A stretch of 64,000 nucleotides of DNA from the NCBI GenBank assembly GCA_965212085.1, contig OZ243042.1:2046001-2110000 (forward strand), written 5' to 3'. Of the stretch, positions 36,243-44,993 are shown piece after piece (position 1 is the first letter of the stretch; each line of letters opens with the position of its first letter). A program made the position numbers and the translations under genes. Below the pieces are notes generated by a model that searched no databases, was not told the origin of the DNA, and saw only the letters and a program-made list of their open reading frames with translations. This stretch comes from JAHRAW01 sp965212085. Its GTDB lineage: Bacteria > Pseudomonadota > Gammaproteobacteria > Arenicellales > Poriferihabitantaceae.

Positions 36243-37235
36243 TCAGTGCGTTTTCAAATACCGGTCGGCATCCAGCGCCGCCATACAGCCGCTGCCCGCC
36301 GAGGTTACCGCCTGGCGGTACACGTGATCCATTACGTCGCCGCACGCGAACACGCCTGCGACGCTGGTGCCGGTGGCGTCGCCGTCGGTGCCGCCACGGG
36401 TGATCAGGTAATCGCCTTGCATTTCCAGTTGGCCTTTGAACAGGCCGGTGTTGGGGGTGTGGCCGATGGCGATGAAGACGCCCGTGAGCCTAATATCACG
36501 GGTGTCGCGGGTATCGCGGACGCCGCCGCCATCGCCGCCGTTGGTGTTTTTGATGCGCATGCCGGTTACGCCGCTTTCATCGCCGAGAACTTCTTCCAGC
36601 ACGTGATTCCACTCGATGCGGACGTTGCCGCCGTTGGCCTCGGTTTTTGCCATCAGGTGATCCTGCAAAATGGCTTCGGCGCGCAGTTCGTCGCGGCGGT
36701 GCACCAGCGTCACTGAGCCGGCGATGTTGGACAGGTAAAGCGCTTCCTCAACCGCGGTGTTGCCGCCGCCGATGACCGCGACGTCTTGCCCCTTGTAGAA
36801 AAATCCATCGCAGGTGGCGCATGCCGAAACCCCTTTGCCCTTGTAGGCTTCCTCCGAGGGCAGCCCCAGGTATTTCGCAGACGCGCCGGTGGCGATGATC
36901 AGGGCGTCGCAGGTATAGACGCCGGAATCGCCGCTCAACTTGAACGGGCGCGCGGCCAACCCGGCGGTGTGGACGTGGTCGAAAATTACTTCGGTGTCAA
37001 ACCGCCTGGCGTGTTTTAACATTCGCTCCATCAACTCCGGGCCTTGCACGCCGTCGGCGTCCCCCGGCCAGTTGTCAACGTCGGTGGTGGTGGTTAGTTG
37101 GCCGCCTTGTTCGATGCCGGTAATCAACGCCGGTTTCAAGTTGGCGCGGGCCGCATAGACCGCCGCGGAATACCCCGCCGGCCCGGAACCGAGGATCAAA
37201 AGGCGGAAGTGCCTGGTCGTCAACTTTGCCGTCAA
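36243..37235 (-). CDS. trxB: thioredoxin reductase
   Basis: A protein of 330 residues. FAD-binding GSGPAGYSAAVYAARA lies at the N-terminus, the redox-active CATC in SACATCDGFFYKG, NADPH-binding GGGNTAVEEALYL, and GVFACGDVMD at the end. It reduces thioredoxin with NADPH, which in turn serves PAPS/APS reduction, so linkage to sat makes sense. It starts with TTG overlapping the sat stop (TTGA). A Gly/Asp/Arg-rich insert (about residues 234-247) with a 9-base tandem repeat interrupts the usual sequence near MRIKNTNG. Confidence 0.94.
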   Translation of the reverse strand: MTAKLTTRHFRLLILGSGPAGYSAAVYAARANLKPALITGIEQGGQLTTTTDVDNWPGDADGVQGPELMERMLKHARRFDTEVIFDHVHTAGLAARPFKLSGDSGVYTCDALIIATGASAKYLGLPSEEAYKGKGVSACATCDGFFYKGQDVAVIGGGNTAVEEALYLSNIAGSVTLVHRRDELRAEAILQDHLMAKTEANGGNVRIEWNHVLEEVLGDESGVTGMRIKNTNGGDGGGVRDTRDTRDIRLTGVFIAIGHTPNTGLFKGQLEMQGDYLITRGGTDGDATGTSVAGVFACGDVMDHVYRQAVTSAGSGCMAALDADRYLKTH

Positions 37236-38431
37236 CTTGCAAGACCCCGGTAATAGTCCATCAAAATCTGCGCCACTTCCGGGCGCGAAAACTCCGGCGG
37301 CGGGGCGATGCCGTTGCCGAGCATTTCCCGCACTTTGGTGCCCGACAGCAGCACGAAATCATCCTTGTCGTGGTTCGGCGCCTCGCGCATCATCACCACC
37401 TTGTTCAGTTTCTTCGACCACGCGGTGTGGTCGGCGCGAAAAATCTCGATGGCGAGCGCGCCGTCGGGAACTTCTTCGTCAAAAATGGTTTGCGCGTCGA
37501 AAGCTCCGTAGTAATCGCCGACCCCGGCGTGGTCGCGGCCAATGATGAAATGCGTGGCGCCCATGTTCTGGCGAAAAATCGCGTGCAGCACGGCTTCCCT
37601 CGGCCCGGCGTACAGCATGTCGAAACCATAGCCGGTGATCATCACGCTGTTCGGCGGAAAATAAAGCGCCGCCATTTTGCGGATCGCGGCGTCGCGGACC
37701 TCCGCCGGAATGTCGCCGGGCTTGAGTTTACCGAGGAGCATGTGGATGACGCAGCCGTCTGCGCCGGTGCGCGCCATGGCGATGCGGCACAGTTCTTCGT
37801 GGGCCAGGTGCATGGGGTTGCGGGTCTGGAAGGCCACGATTTTTTTCCAGCCGTTGGCCTCGATCTGCGCGCGGATTTGCACCGCGGTGCGGAAGGTGTC
37901 GGCGAACTCGGAGGCGAAGTAGCTGAAGTTGAGCACGCGCACCGGGCCGGAAACCGCGACCCGGCCGTGGGCCAGAAACTCGGCGACCCCGGGATGAGCG
38001 GCGTCCACGGTGCCGTACACCTTTGCGCTGATGCGCGCCATTTCCGCTTCGCTGAATGATTCAATGGCGGCCACTTCCATCACCGCCAACGGCGGATGAC
38101 CGTCATCGCCGTCAACGTTGGGATCGAGCAACGCCACGCGGTCGCCCACGGCGACCGGGCCGGCGGATTCAACCAGGCACAACACCGGCGTCGGCCAGAA
38201 CAGGCCGGCGCGGGTATGCATGGTTTCGGCCACGCGCAACGCGTCTTCCTTGTCCATAAACCCGTTCAGCGGATTGAAGTACCCGGCCCCCAGCATCACC
38301 GCGTTGGCGGCGCCGGCGGAACTCATCAGCAGCGACGGCATACCCCGCGCTTCGGCGGTTAGCGCCGCGTTTTCTTCGGGGTCGGCGATATACGGCGGAT
38401 TGAGGCGCGCCGAGCCGTGGGGCTTGATCAA
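37232..38431 (-). CDS. sat: sulfate adenylyltransferase (single-chain ATP sulfurylase)
   Basis: A protein of 399 residues. QTRNPMHLAHEELCR is the ATP sulfurylase motif (QxRNPxHxxHE), GRDHAGVGDYYGAFDAQ is the second active-site segment, and MLGAGYFNPLNGFMDKED the N-terminal one. It forms APS from ATP and sulfate, or the reverse in sulfur oxidisers. It begins with TTG overlapping the DAHP synthase stop (TTGA) and overlaps trxB the same way. No APS reductase or kinase lies in the window, so direction cannot be decided. Confidence 0.94.
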   Translation of the reverse strand: MIKPHGSARLNPPYIADPEENAALTAEARGMPSLLMSSAGAANAVMLGAGYFNPLNGFMDKEDALRVAETMHTRAGLFWPTPVLCLVESAGPVAVGDRVALLDPNVDGDDGHPPLAVMEVAAIESFSEAEMARISAKVYGTVDAAHPGVAEFLAHGRVAVSGPVRVLNFSYFASEFADTFRTAVQIRAQIEANGWKKIVAFQTRNPMHLAHEELCRIAMARTGADGCVIHMLLGKLKPGDIPAEVRDAAIRKMAALYFPPNSVMITGYGFDMLYAGPREAVLHAIFRQNMGATHFIIGRDHAGVGDYYGAFDAQTIFDEEVPDGALAIEIFRADHTAWSKKLNKVVMMREAPNHDKDDFVLLSGTKVREMLGNGIAPPPEFSRPEVAQILMDYYRGLAS

Positions 38432-39510
38432 GGCAACTCTCCCGCATCCGGCGCGACCCGCCGCCGTTCCCGCGCCGCCGCCGCGAGGCCGGCGAGCATT
38501 TTTTCGGTGGTGTCCATGTCAATGCAGGCGTCGGTGATGCTCTGCCCATAGACCAGGGGTTTGCCGGCGACCACTTCCTGGCGGCCCGCCACCAGGTGGC
38601 TTTCGATCATTGCGCCGATGATGCGCCGCTCGCCGCGGGTGATCTGCGAGGCCACGTGCTCGCACACGCTGACCTGATTCTGCGGAATTTTTTTGCTGTT
38701 GGCGTGGCTGAAATCTATCATCAGGCGCGGCGCCAGCCCCGCGGCGCGCAGTTTCTCGCTGGCCTCGTTGACGCTCACCGCGTCGTAGTTGGGGGTCTTG
38801 CCGCCGCGCAAAATGATGTGGCAGTCCTCGTTGCCCGCGGTGGTGTAGATCGCCGAATGTCCGGCCTTGGTGAGCGACAGGAAATGATGCGGGCGGCTGG
38901 CGGCGCGGATACCGTCCACGGCGATGTCGAGGTTGCCGTTGGTGCCGTTTTTGAGGCCCACCGGGCAGGAAAGCCCCGACGACAACTCGCGGTGCACCTG
39001 GCTTTCGGTGGTGCGCGCGCCGATGGCGCCCCACGAGATCAGGTCGGCGACGTACTGCGGGGTGATGATGTCGAGATACTCGGTGCCGGCGGGAACCCCC
39101 ATGTCGTTCAAGTCCAGCAGCAGTTGGCGGGCCAGCGCCAGGCCCTTGTTGATGTCGAAGGTGTCGTTGAGGTCCGGGTCGTTGATCAAGCCCTTCCAGC
39201 CCACGGTGGTGCGCGGCTTCTCGAAATACACCCGCATCACGAGCAGCAGGTCGGCGCGGTGTTGCTCGATGAGCGGCACCAGGCGTTTGGCGTAGTCGAG
39301 GGCCGCGGCGGTGTCGTGGATGGAGCACGGCCCGGCGATCACCAGGATGCGGTCATCCCGCCCGGCCAGAATGTCATGAATCGCCCGCCGGGTAGTGACC
39401 GTGGTCCGCACCGCCTTTTCGGTCACCGGAATCCGCGCGATCAACTCGTCGGGGTTTATTACGTGGGCGATGCCGGTGATTCTCAGATCATCGGTTTGGG
39501 CAAGGTTCAT
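38428..39510 (-). CDS. 3-deoxy-7-phosphoheptulonate synthase, AroG/F/H type
   Basis: A protein of 360 residues. Key motifs are VIAGPCSIHD, MRVYFEKPRTTVGWKG, KNGTNGNL, ILRGGKTPNYD and DFSHANSKK, all as in the E. coli class I-alpha enzymes. It condenses PEP and erythrose 4-phosphate to start the shikimate pathway. The frame is open to 39708, but ATG 39510 begins the natural N-terminus. It is the first gene of an operon with sat, trxB and smr, an uncommon grouping. Which amino acid inhibits it cannot be told. Confidence 0.93.
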   Translation of the reverse strand: MNLAQTDDLRITGIAHVINPDELIARIPVTEKAVRTTVTTRRAIHDILAGRDDRILVIAGPCSIHDTAAALDYAKRLVPLIEQHRADLLLVMRVYFEKPRTTVGWKGLINDPDLNDTFDINKGLALARQLLLDLNDMGVPAGTEYLDIITPQYVADLISWGAIGARTTESQVHRELSSGLSCPVGLKNGTNGNLDIAVDGIRAASRPHHFLSLTKAGHSAIYTTAGNEDCHIILRGGKTPNYDAVSVNEASEKLRAAGLAPRLMIDFSHANSKKIPQNQVSVCEHVASQITRGERRIIGAMIESHLVAGRQEVVAGKPLVYGQSITDACIDMDTTEKMLAGLAAAARERRRVAPDAGELP

Positions 39511-39746
39511 GGGTTTCCAAGGATGAAAAGGGTGAATGCAAAAGCGCCGATTGTACGGACATCCCACGCTGGTGTTAAGGCTTTGCCTGAAAATACTCCC
39601 GCAAATACGCCTATTGAGGCCGGGGAGGCCGGGAAGCCCCGCAACGGCGGCGCGGGGCGGGTTTTGACGGGACGCCCGCAAACCAGTATACTCCCGGGTC
39701 TTTAGCAAACCCCGATCAGCCCCCGAACCGTAAAGCGAGGAAAATC

Positions 39747-39929
39747 ATGGCCGTACAAAAAAGCCGCAAAACGCCATCAAAACGGGATATGCGACGCTCC
39801 CACGACGCCCTCAAGGACACGACCCTGTCCATTGATGCCGTCACCGGAGAGTTGCACCGCCGCCACCACCTTACCGCCGACGGCTACTACCGCGGCAAAA
39901 AACTGGTCAACAGCAAGAGCGAAGACTGA
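39747..39929 (+). CDS. rpmF: 50S ribosomal protein L32
   Basis: A protein of 60 residues: MAVQKSRKTPSKRDMRRSH, then TGELHRRHHLTADGYYRGKK. No zinc-binding cysteines are present, as in the Cys-free L32 of many proteobacteria. It precedes plsX as usual for the rpmF-plsX-fab cluster. The YceD gene that often precedes it is absent; a 236-base noncoding gap precedes it instead. Confidence 0.96.
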   Translation: MAVQKSRKTPSKRDMRRSHDALKDTTLSIDAVTGELHRRHHLTADGYYRGKKLVNSKSED

Positions 39930-39943
39930 AGTCTGGGTCTTCG
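39920..39943 (+). terminator. hairpin over the rpmF stop codon
   Basis: CGAAGAC (39920-39926) pairs with GTCTTCG (39937-39943) across the TGA. It could attenuate read-through from rpmF to plsX. There is no T run. Confidence 0.35.
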
Positions 39944-39990
39944 TTCAGTGCCTGTTCGTTCATTGCCGGTGCGCCCGCCATGGATTATGG

Positions 39991-40045
39991 GCACAACGCA
40001 GCCACAATACAGGCACGACGCAGGCACAATGCGGCCACGGCGTGG
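39991..40045 (+). repeat. 11-base degenerate tandem repeat between rpmF and plsX
   Basis: Five head-to-tail units close to gcacaacgcag fill 39991-40045. No gene is seen in this 171-base gap. Confidence 0.75.
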
Positions 40046-40070
40046 GCGCGTTATGGCATTATGGGCATGG

Positions 40071-40081
40071 CCCCCCCCCCC
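40071..40081 (+). repeat. run of eleven C just upstream of plsX
   Basis: An uninterrupted C11 tract, followed by more C-rich sequence, ends 19 bases before the plsX ATG, where the ribosome site should be. Tracts of this length slip readily during replication. Confidence 0.85.
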
Positions 40082-40100
40082 GCCCCCCGCCCGCGCGTAA

Positions 40101-41189
40101 ATGATCACGCTCTCCATTGACGCCATGGGCGGCGACCACGGGCTGTCGGCGACCGTCCCGGCGGCCCTTGAGATCATCGAACGCTACCCCCAAGTGCGCC
40201 TGATTCTGGTCGGCGAGCCGCGGGACATTGAGCGGCGGCTGGCGCAGTTCGGCGTGCGGGTTGGAGCGCAGGGCGGCGGGCGGTTGGCCGAGCGTTTGGA
40301 AATCGCCGGCGCCAGCGAGTTGGTGGAAATGGACGACTCCCCGGCTTTCGCCTTGCGCAAGAAAAAGGATTCATCCATGCGCGTGGCCATCAACCTGGTG
40401 CAGGAGGGCCGCGCCGATGCCTGCATCAGTTCCGGGAACACCGGCGCTTTGCTGGCCACCGCCCGCTTCGTGCTCAAGACCATCCCCGGCATTGACCGCC
40501 CGGCGATCTGCGCCGGCCTGCCGCGCATGGGCGGGCGCACCTACGTCCTCGACCTCGGCGCCAACCTCGACAGCCCGCCGCAGATACTGTTCCAGTTCGG
40601 CCTCATGGGCTCGGTGCTGGTCAACTGCCTGGACGGCAAGGCCGGCCCCACGGTCGGCCTGCTGAACATCGGCGTTGAGGACGTCAAAGGCAACGACACC
40701 ATCAAGGCGGCGGCGCAACTGTTCAAGGCCAGCGCCCTCAACTACGTCGGCTACATTGAGGCCGATGACATCTACGCCGGCGACACCGACCTGGTGGTGT
40801 GCGACGGCTTCGTCGGCAACGTCGCGCTCAAAGCCACCGAAGGCGCCGCGCAGATGATCATGGGCGCCATCCGCGAGGAGTTCGGGCGCAGCATCGCCAC
40901 GCGCGCCGCCGGCCTGTTCGCCAAACCGGTGCTCAATTCCATCCGCGACCGGCTCGACCACCGCCGCTATAACGGCGCCAGCCTGCTCGGCCTCAAGGGC
41001 ACCGTGGTCAAATCCCACGGCGGCACCGACGCCATGGGGTTTCGCTGCGCCGTGGAGGTGGGCATCCAGGAAGTCAACCAGGGGCTGGTGCGGCGAATCG
41101 AGGACGCGATGGGGCACGCGATGGAGAACACGATAGGGAGTACGATGGCGCGCGCGATGAATGAAATGGACGCTGACAGCGGCGCCTGA
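40101..41189 (+). CDS. plsX: phosphate acyltransferase PlsX
   Basis: A protein of 362 residues. SIDAMGGDHG at the N-terminus, SSGNTGALLATA in the middle, and VCDGFVGNVALKATEGAA toward the C-terminus are PlsX hallmarks. It makes acyl-phosphate from acyl-ACP for phospholipid synthesis. The final 25 residues form a Met/Ala-rich tail from a degenerate repeat (41101-41160). No good Shine-Dalgarno is visible because the C-rich tract occupies that position. Confidence 0.95.
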   Translation: MITLSIDAMGGDHGLSATVPAALEIIERYPQVRLILVGEPRDIERRLAQFGVRVGAQGGGRLAERLEIAGASELVEMDDSPAFALRKKKDSSMRVAINLVQEGRADACISSGNTGALLATARFVLKTIPGIDRPAICAGLPRMGGRTYVLDLGANLDSPPQILFQFGLMGSVLVNCLDGKAGPTVGLLNIGVEDVKGNDTIKAAAQLFKASALNYVGYIEADDIYAGDTDLVVCDGFVGNVALKATEGAAQMIMGAIREEFGRSIATRAAGLFAKPVLNSIRDRLDHRRYNGASLLGLKGTVVKSHGGTDAMGFRCAVEVGIQEVNQGLVRRIEDAMGHAMENTIGSTMARAMNEMDADSGA

Positions 41190-41207
41190 TTCGGTTACGC
41201 TTGGGCC

Positions 41208-42176
41208 ATGAATTTTTCACGAATCATCGGCACGGGCGGATACCTGCCCGAAAAAATCCTCACCAACAAGGATCTCGAAGCCATGATTGACACCAGCGAG
41301 GAATGGATCGAGTCGCGCACCGGCATCTGCGAGCGCAGGATCGCCGCGGATGATGAGTTCACCGTGGACCTCGCCGAGCAAGCGTCGCTCAAAGCCATCG
41401 AAGCGGCCGCCATCAACAGCGCCGAAATTGACTTGATCGTGGTCGCCACCACCACCGCCGACCAGGTATTCCCCAGCACCGCCTGCCTGCTCCAGGAACG
41501 CCTCGGCATCGTCGGGCATCCGGCCTTCGACGTGCAAGCGGTGTGCGCCGGTTTTCTGTTTGCGGTGGGCGTGGCCGACAAGTTCATTCGCACCGGCGCG
41601 TCCCGCTGCGCGCTGGTGGTGGGCGCCGAGACCTTCTCGCGGATCATTGACTGGAACGACCGGCGCACCTGCGTACTGTTCGGCGACGGCGCCGGCGCGG
41701 TGATCCTCAAGGCCGGTGACCAGCCCGGCGTGTTGTCCACGCACTTGCACAGCGACGGACGCTACAAGGATTTGTTGTGCGTGCCGGTGGGCGTGTCGCG
41801 CAATTTCAGCAAGGTGCAAGCCGGCGCCGCCTATACCACCATGCAGGGCGGCGAGGTGTTTCGCTGGGCGGTGACCGCGATGAGCGACATCATCGCCGAG
41901 ACCCTGGCGGCCAACAATATGGACAAGGAGGACATAGACTGGCTGATTCCCCACCAGGCCAATATCCGCATCATCAACGCGGTGGGCGTGCGCACCAAAA
42001 TCCCCAAAGAAAAAGTGGTGGTAACCGTGGAACGCCACGGCAACACCTCGGCGGCGTCGGTGCCGCTGGCCCTCGACCAGGCGGTGCGCGATGGCCGCGT
42101 GAAAGCCGGGCAGCACGTCCTGCTGGAAGGATTCGGCGGCGGGTTTGTGTGGGGTTCGGCGTTGATTCGGATGTGA
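41208..42176 (+). CDS. fabH: beta-ketoacyl-ACP synthase III
   Basis: A protein of 322 residues. The catalytic Cys lies in FDVQAVCAGFLFA, His in WLIPHQANIRI, and Asn in VERHGNTSAASVPLAL. It starts fatty-acid synthesis from acetyl-CoA and malonyl-ACP. It follows plsX by 18 bases. fabD, which normally comes next, is missing. Confidence 0.96.
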   Translation: MNFSRIIGTGGYLPEKILTNKDLEAMIDTSEEWIESRTGICERRIAADDEFTVDLAEQASLKAIEAAAINSAEIDLIVVATTTADQVFPSTACLLQERLGIVGHPAFDVQAVCAGFLFAVGVADKFIRTGASRCALVVGAETFSRIIDWNDRRTCVLFGDGAGAVILKAGDQPGVLSTHLHSDGRYKDLLCVPVGVSRNFSKVQAGAAYTTMQGGEVFRWAVTAMSDIIAETLAANNMDKEDIDWLIPHQANIRIINAVGVRTKIPKEKVVVTVERHGNTSAASVPLALDQAVRDGRVKAGQHVLLEGFGGGFVWGSALIRM

Positions 42177-42204
42177 TGCCACAAACCGAAAAAAACCTTC
42201 CGAC

Positions 42205-42954
42205 ATGAAGCAACTTGCAGCAGGGCGGGTATGCGTGGTCACCGGTGCCAGCCGTGGCATCGGCAAAGCCATCGCCGTGGCGCTGGGCGCCGGCGGCGGC
42301 ACGGTGGTGGGAACCGCCACCAGCGACGCCGGTGCCGGGCGCATCGGCGAATACCTCGCCGCCGCCAATATCCCCGGCACCGGCATGGTGCTGGACGTGA
42401 CCGATGACGATTCCGTGACCCGGCTGCTCGGCACGGTGGTTGAATCTTTCGGCGCGCCGGCGGTGCTGGTCAACAACGCCGGCATCACCCGCGACAACCT
42501 GCTGCTGCGCATGAAGGACGCGGAGTGGGATGACATCATCAACACCAACCTGACATCCGCGTACCGCCTGTGCAAGGCGTGCCTGCGCGGCATGACCAAA
42601 GCCCGCTACGGCAGGATCATCAACATCGCCTCGCTGGTGGGTGCCACCGGCAACGCCGGGCAAAGCAACTACGCCGCCGCCAAGGCCGGCCTGATCGGAT
42701 TCTCCAAGTCCCTGGCCCGGGAAGTGGCCTCGCGCAACATCACCGTCAATGTCGTCGCGCCGGGTTTCATCGCCACCGACATGACCGCCGCCCTCAGCGA
42801 TGAACAGCACGCCGCCCTGCGCGCGCAAATCCCCCTGGCAAGGCTCGGCACCCCCGAAGACGTCGCCGCCGCGGTGGTTTTTCTGGCCTCCGATATGGGC
42901 GATTACATCACCGGTGCCACCATCCACGTGAACGGCGGGATGTTTATGCCTTGA
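42205..42954 (+). CDS. fabG: 3-oxoacyl-ACP reductase
   Basis: A protein of 249 residues, a short-chain dehydrogenase. It has TGASRGIGKAIA for NADPH binding, the NNAG motif, a catalytic Ser-Tyr-Lys in IASLVGATGNAGQSNYAAAKAG, and a C-terminal GATIHVNGGMFMP typical of FabG. It reduces beta-ketoacyl-ACP in the elongation cycle. It directly follows fabH. Confidence 0.95.
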   Translation: MKQLAAGRVCVVTGASRGIGKAIAVALGAGGGTVVGTATSDAGAGRIGEYLAAANIPGTGMVLDVTDDDSVTRLLGTVVESFGAPAVLVNNAGITRDNLLLRMKDAEWDDIINTNLTSAYRLCKACLRGMTKARYGRIINIASLVGATGNAGQSNYAAAKAGLIGFSKSLAREVASRNITVNVVAPGFIATDMTAALSDEQHAALRAQIPLARLGTPEDVAAAVVFLASDMGDYITGATIHVNGGMFMP

Positions 42955-43208
42955 TTATGCCTTGAACACCGGCCCCGGCGGGATGGCGCAAAGCAACGCA
43001 GAATCAACCAATTACCCCATAAATTTACCCGATTTTCGACAATCCGCCGCCATGCCCGGCCCTACCCGGAGGCCGCAATTAGGGTAGAATAGGCCCCGGG
43101 CAGTGGACTTAAGCGAGCCGATTGTTTACCATCCACGAGTCTGAAAATTCCGCCGGGCGACGCCAAGTCCCCGGCGGCCAATCTCATCATCCGGAGGCCA
43201 GAACTCGA

Positions 43209-43448
43209 ATGAGCACAATAGAAGAACGCGTAAGAAAAGTCGTGGTGGAACAACTCGGCGTAACCGATGACCAGGTCACCCCCGAAGCTTCTTTCGTTGA
43301 CGACCTCGGCGCCGACTCGCTGGACACGGTGGAGCTGGTGATGGCCCTGGAAGAGGAGTTCGACACCGAAATCCCCGACGACAAGGCCGAAACCATCGCC
43401 AAAGTGAAGGACGCGATCAGCTACATTGAGGCCAACACCTCCGACTGA
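43209..43448 (+). CDS. acpP: acyl carrier protein
   Basis: A protein of 79 residues. The phosphopantetheine attachment Ser is in DLGADSLDTVELVMALEE. It is acidic and four-helical by pattern, the normal size. ATG 43209 follows a 254-base gap after fabG, which holds an AGGCC-rich leader and probably its own promoter. A strong terminator follows, and no fabF is present. Confidence 0.97.
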   Translation: MSTIEERVRKVVVEQLGVTDDQVTPEASFVDDLGADSLDTVELVMALEEEFDTEIPDDKAETIAKVKDAISYIEANTSD

Positions 43449-43501
43449 CGCGCCCCCCGGCGGTCACCGTGCCGGGCACCGTGCCGGGAGCCCGCGTAAA
43501 A

Positions 43502-43538
43502 AAACCGCGACCTGTCAAAGGTGGCGGTTTTTCATTTT
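43502..43538 (+). terminator. intrinsic terminator after acpP
   Basis: AAACCGCGACCT (43502-43513) pairs with AGGTGGCGGTTT (43519-43530), one mismatch, loop of five, then TTCATTTT. This is the clearest rho-independent terminator in the window and closes the fab cluster. Confidence 0.85.
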
Positions 43539-43586
43539 CAACAAGGTCGGCGGCTGGCATGGGCTGGCATGGTTTATTGCCCAATC

Positions 43587-43605
43587 CAGTAGTGATATGC
43601 TACTG
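43587..43605. promoter_or_regulatory. dyad upstream of the Liv binding-protein gene
   Basis: CAGTAG (43587-43592) and CTACTG (43600-43605) face each other over seven bases, 42 bases before the start of the binding-protein gene. It may be an operator; no regulator gene is adjacent. Confidence 0.35.
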
Positions 43606-43647
43606 TTTGTCTTATACACATAACGCACCACCCGGAGGACCATCACC

Positions 43648-44907
43648 ATGAAACCCACACCAAAACCCACCCAAAAACACACCACCCTGACCACCTGCCT
43701 GCTCGCAGCCGCCTCGCTGTTTTTGTTTTCAAATGCGGCCCACGCCGCCGAGTGCAAAGAAATCACCCTCGGCTCGGCCATATCCCTGACCGGCAAGTAC
43801 GCCACCAACGGCATCCACGCGCAGAACGGCTATGAATACGCCATCAGCAAAATCGGCGAGGCCGGCGGGGTCAAGGTCGGCGGGGATTGCTACAACTTCA
43901 AGGTCGTGTACTACGACGACGAATCCAAGGGCGACCGAGGCGCGACGCTCGCCGAGCGGCTCATCAGCCAGGACAAGATTCAATACATGCTCGGCCCGTA
44001 TTCATCGGGGCTGACCAAGGCCATCGCGCCGGTTACCGAGAAGTACCGGATTCCCATGGTTGAGGCCGAGGGCGCGTCGCGGTCGTTGTTCAACAAGGGC
44101 TACAAGTACCTGTTCGCGGTGCTCTCAACTTCGGAGCAGTACCTGGCGTCGGCCATCACGCTGGCGGCGGAGAAGGCCACCGAGGCGGGCAAGAAACCGT
44201 CTTCGGTCAAGGTCGCGGTGGCGGTGGAGAACGATCCGTTTTCCCTGGACATTCGCGCCGGGGTGCTGGAGGACGCGAAAAAATACGGTATGCAGGTGGT
44301 GGTGGACGAGCAACTGCCCCGCGACTTGTCGGACATGAGCGCGATCCTTACCAAGGTCAAGGTGCGCAAGCCCGACGTGTTGATCGTCAGCGGTCATTCC
44401 AAGGGCGCGGCCACCGCGGTGCGCCAGATCGGCGAGCAGAGAATTGACGTGCCGATGATCGCGCTGACCCACTGCGAAGCCGCCGACGTGACCGGAAAAT
44501 TCGGCGCCACCGCCAACGACATTCTGTGTTCAACCCAGTGGGCGGAAACCCTGTCCTACGAGGACGCGATTTTCGGCACCGCCGCGGAATACGACCGCGG
44601 GTTCAAGGCCGCGTATCCCGACTACGCGAAGCGCACGGTTCCCTACCAGACCGCCCAGGCATCGGCGGCGGTGTACGTCCTGAAAGACGCCTTCGAGCGC
44701 GCCGGCTCCCTCGACAAGGAAGCCTTGCGGGACGCCCTCACGGCCACCGACCTGGCGACTTTTTACGGCCAAATCCGCTTCTCGGAAGCGGGCAACAACA
44801 TCGCCAAGCCGATGGTGCTGCGGCAGATTCAGGACGGCAAGTACAACGTGGTCGCGCCTTCGGAGTTTGCCTCGCATGCATTGAACTGGCCGCGCAAGCC
44901 GCAGTAA
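43648..44907 (+). CDS. branched-chain amino acid-type ABC transporter substrate-binding protein
   Basis: A protein of 419 residues. The N-terminal signal peptide (about 1-33, ending NAAHA) precedes KEITLGSAISLTGKYATNG, the start of type 1 periplasmic binding proteins of the LivJ/Amt family. MLGPYSSGLTKAIAPVTEKY is the ligand-pocket hinge region. A GGAGG ribosome site lies 8 bases upstream. It is the presumed partner of LivHMGF about 1.4 kb downstream. The ligand could be an amino acid, amide or aromatic compound. Confidence 0.88.
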   Translation: MKPTPKPTQKHTTLTTCLLAAASLFLFSNAAHAAECKEITLGSAISLTGKYATNGIHAQNGYEYAISKIGEAGGVKVGGDCYNFKVVYYDDESKGDRGATLAERLISQDKIQYMLGPYSSGLTKAIAPVTEKYRIPMVEAEGASRSLFNKGYKYLFAVLSTSEQYLASAITLAAEKATEAGKKPSSVKVAVAVENDPFSLDIRAGVLEDAKKYGMQVVVDEQLPRDLSDMSAILTKVKVRKPDVLIVSGHSKGAATAVRQIGEQRIDVPMIALTHCEAADVTGKFGATANDILCSTQWAETLSYEDAIFGTAAEYDRGFKAAYPDYAKRTVPYQTAQASAAVYVLKDAFERAGSLDKEALRDALTATDLATFYGQIRFSEAGNNIAKPMVLRQIQDGKYNVVAPSEFASHALNWPRKPQ

Positions 44908-44922
44908 CGCGGCCAAGCCGCG
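44908..44922 (+). terminator. small GC-rich hairpin after the Liv binding-protein gene
   Basis: CGCGGC and GCCGCG form a perfect six-base stem with a CAA loop right after the stop codon. Without a T run it may stabilise the 3' end of the binding-protein mRNA rather than terminate. Confidence 0.3.
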
Positions 44923-44993
44923 AGCGACAAAACCCGCCGGCGGAACTTCATGCGAGTTTGGTCGGCGGCGTTTGCGATTGTGATGGAACCGGC

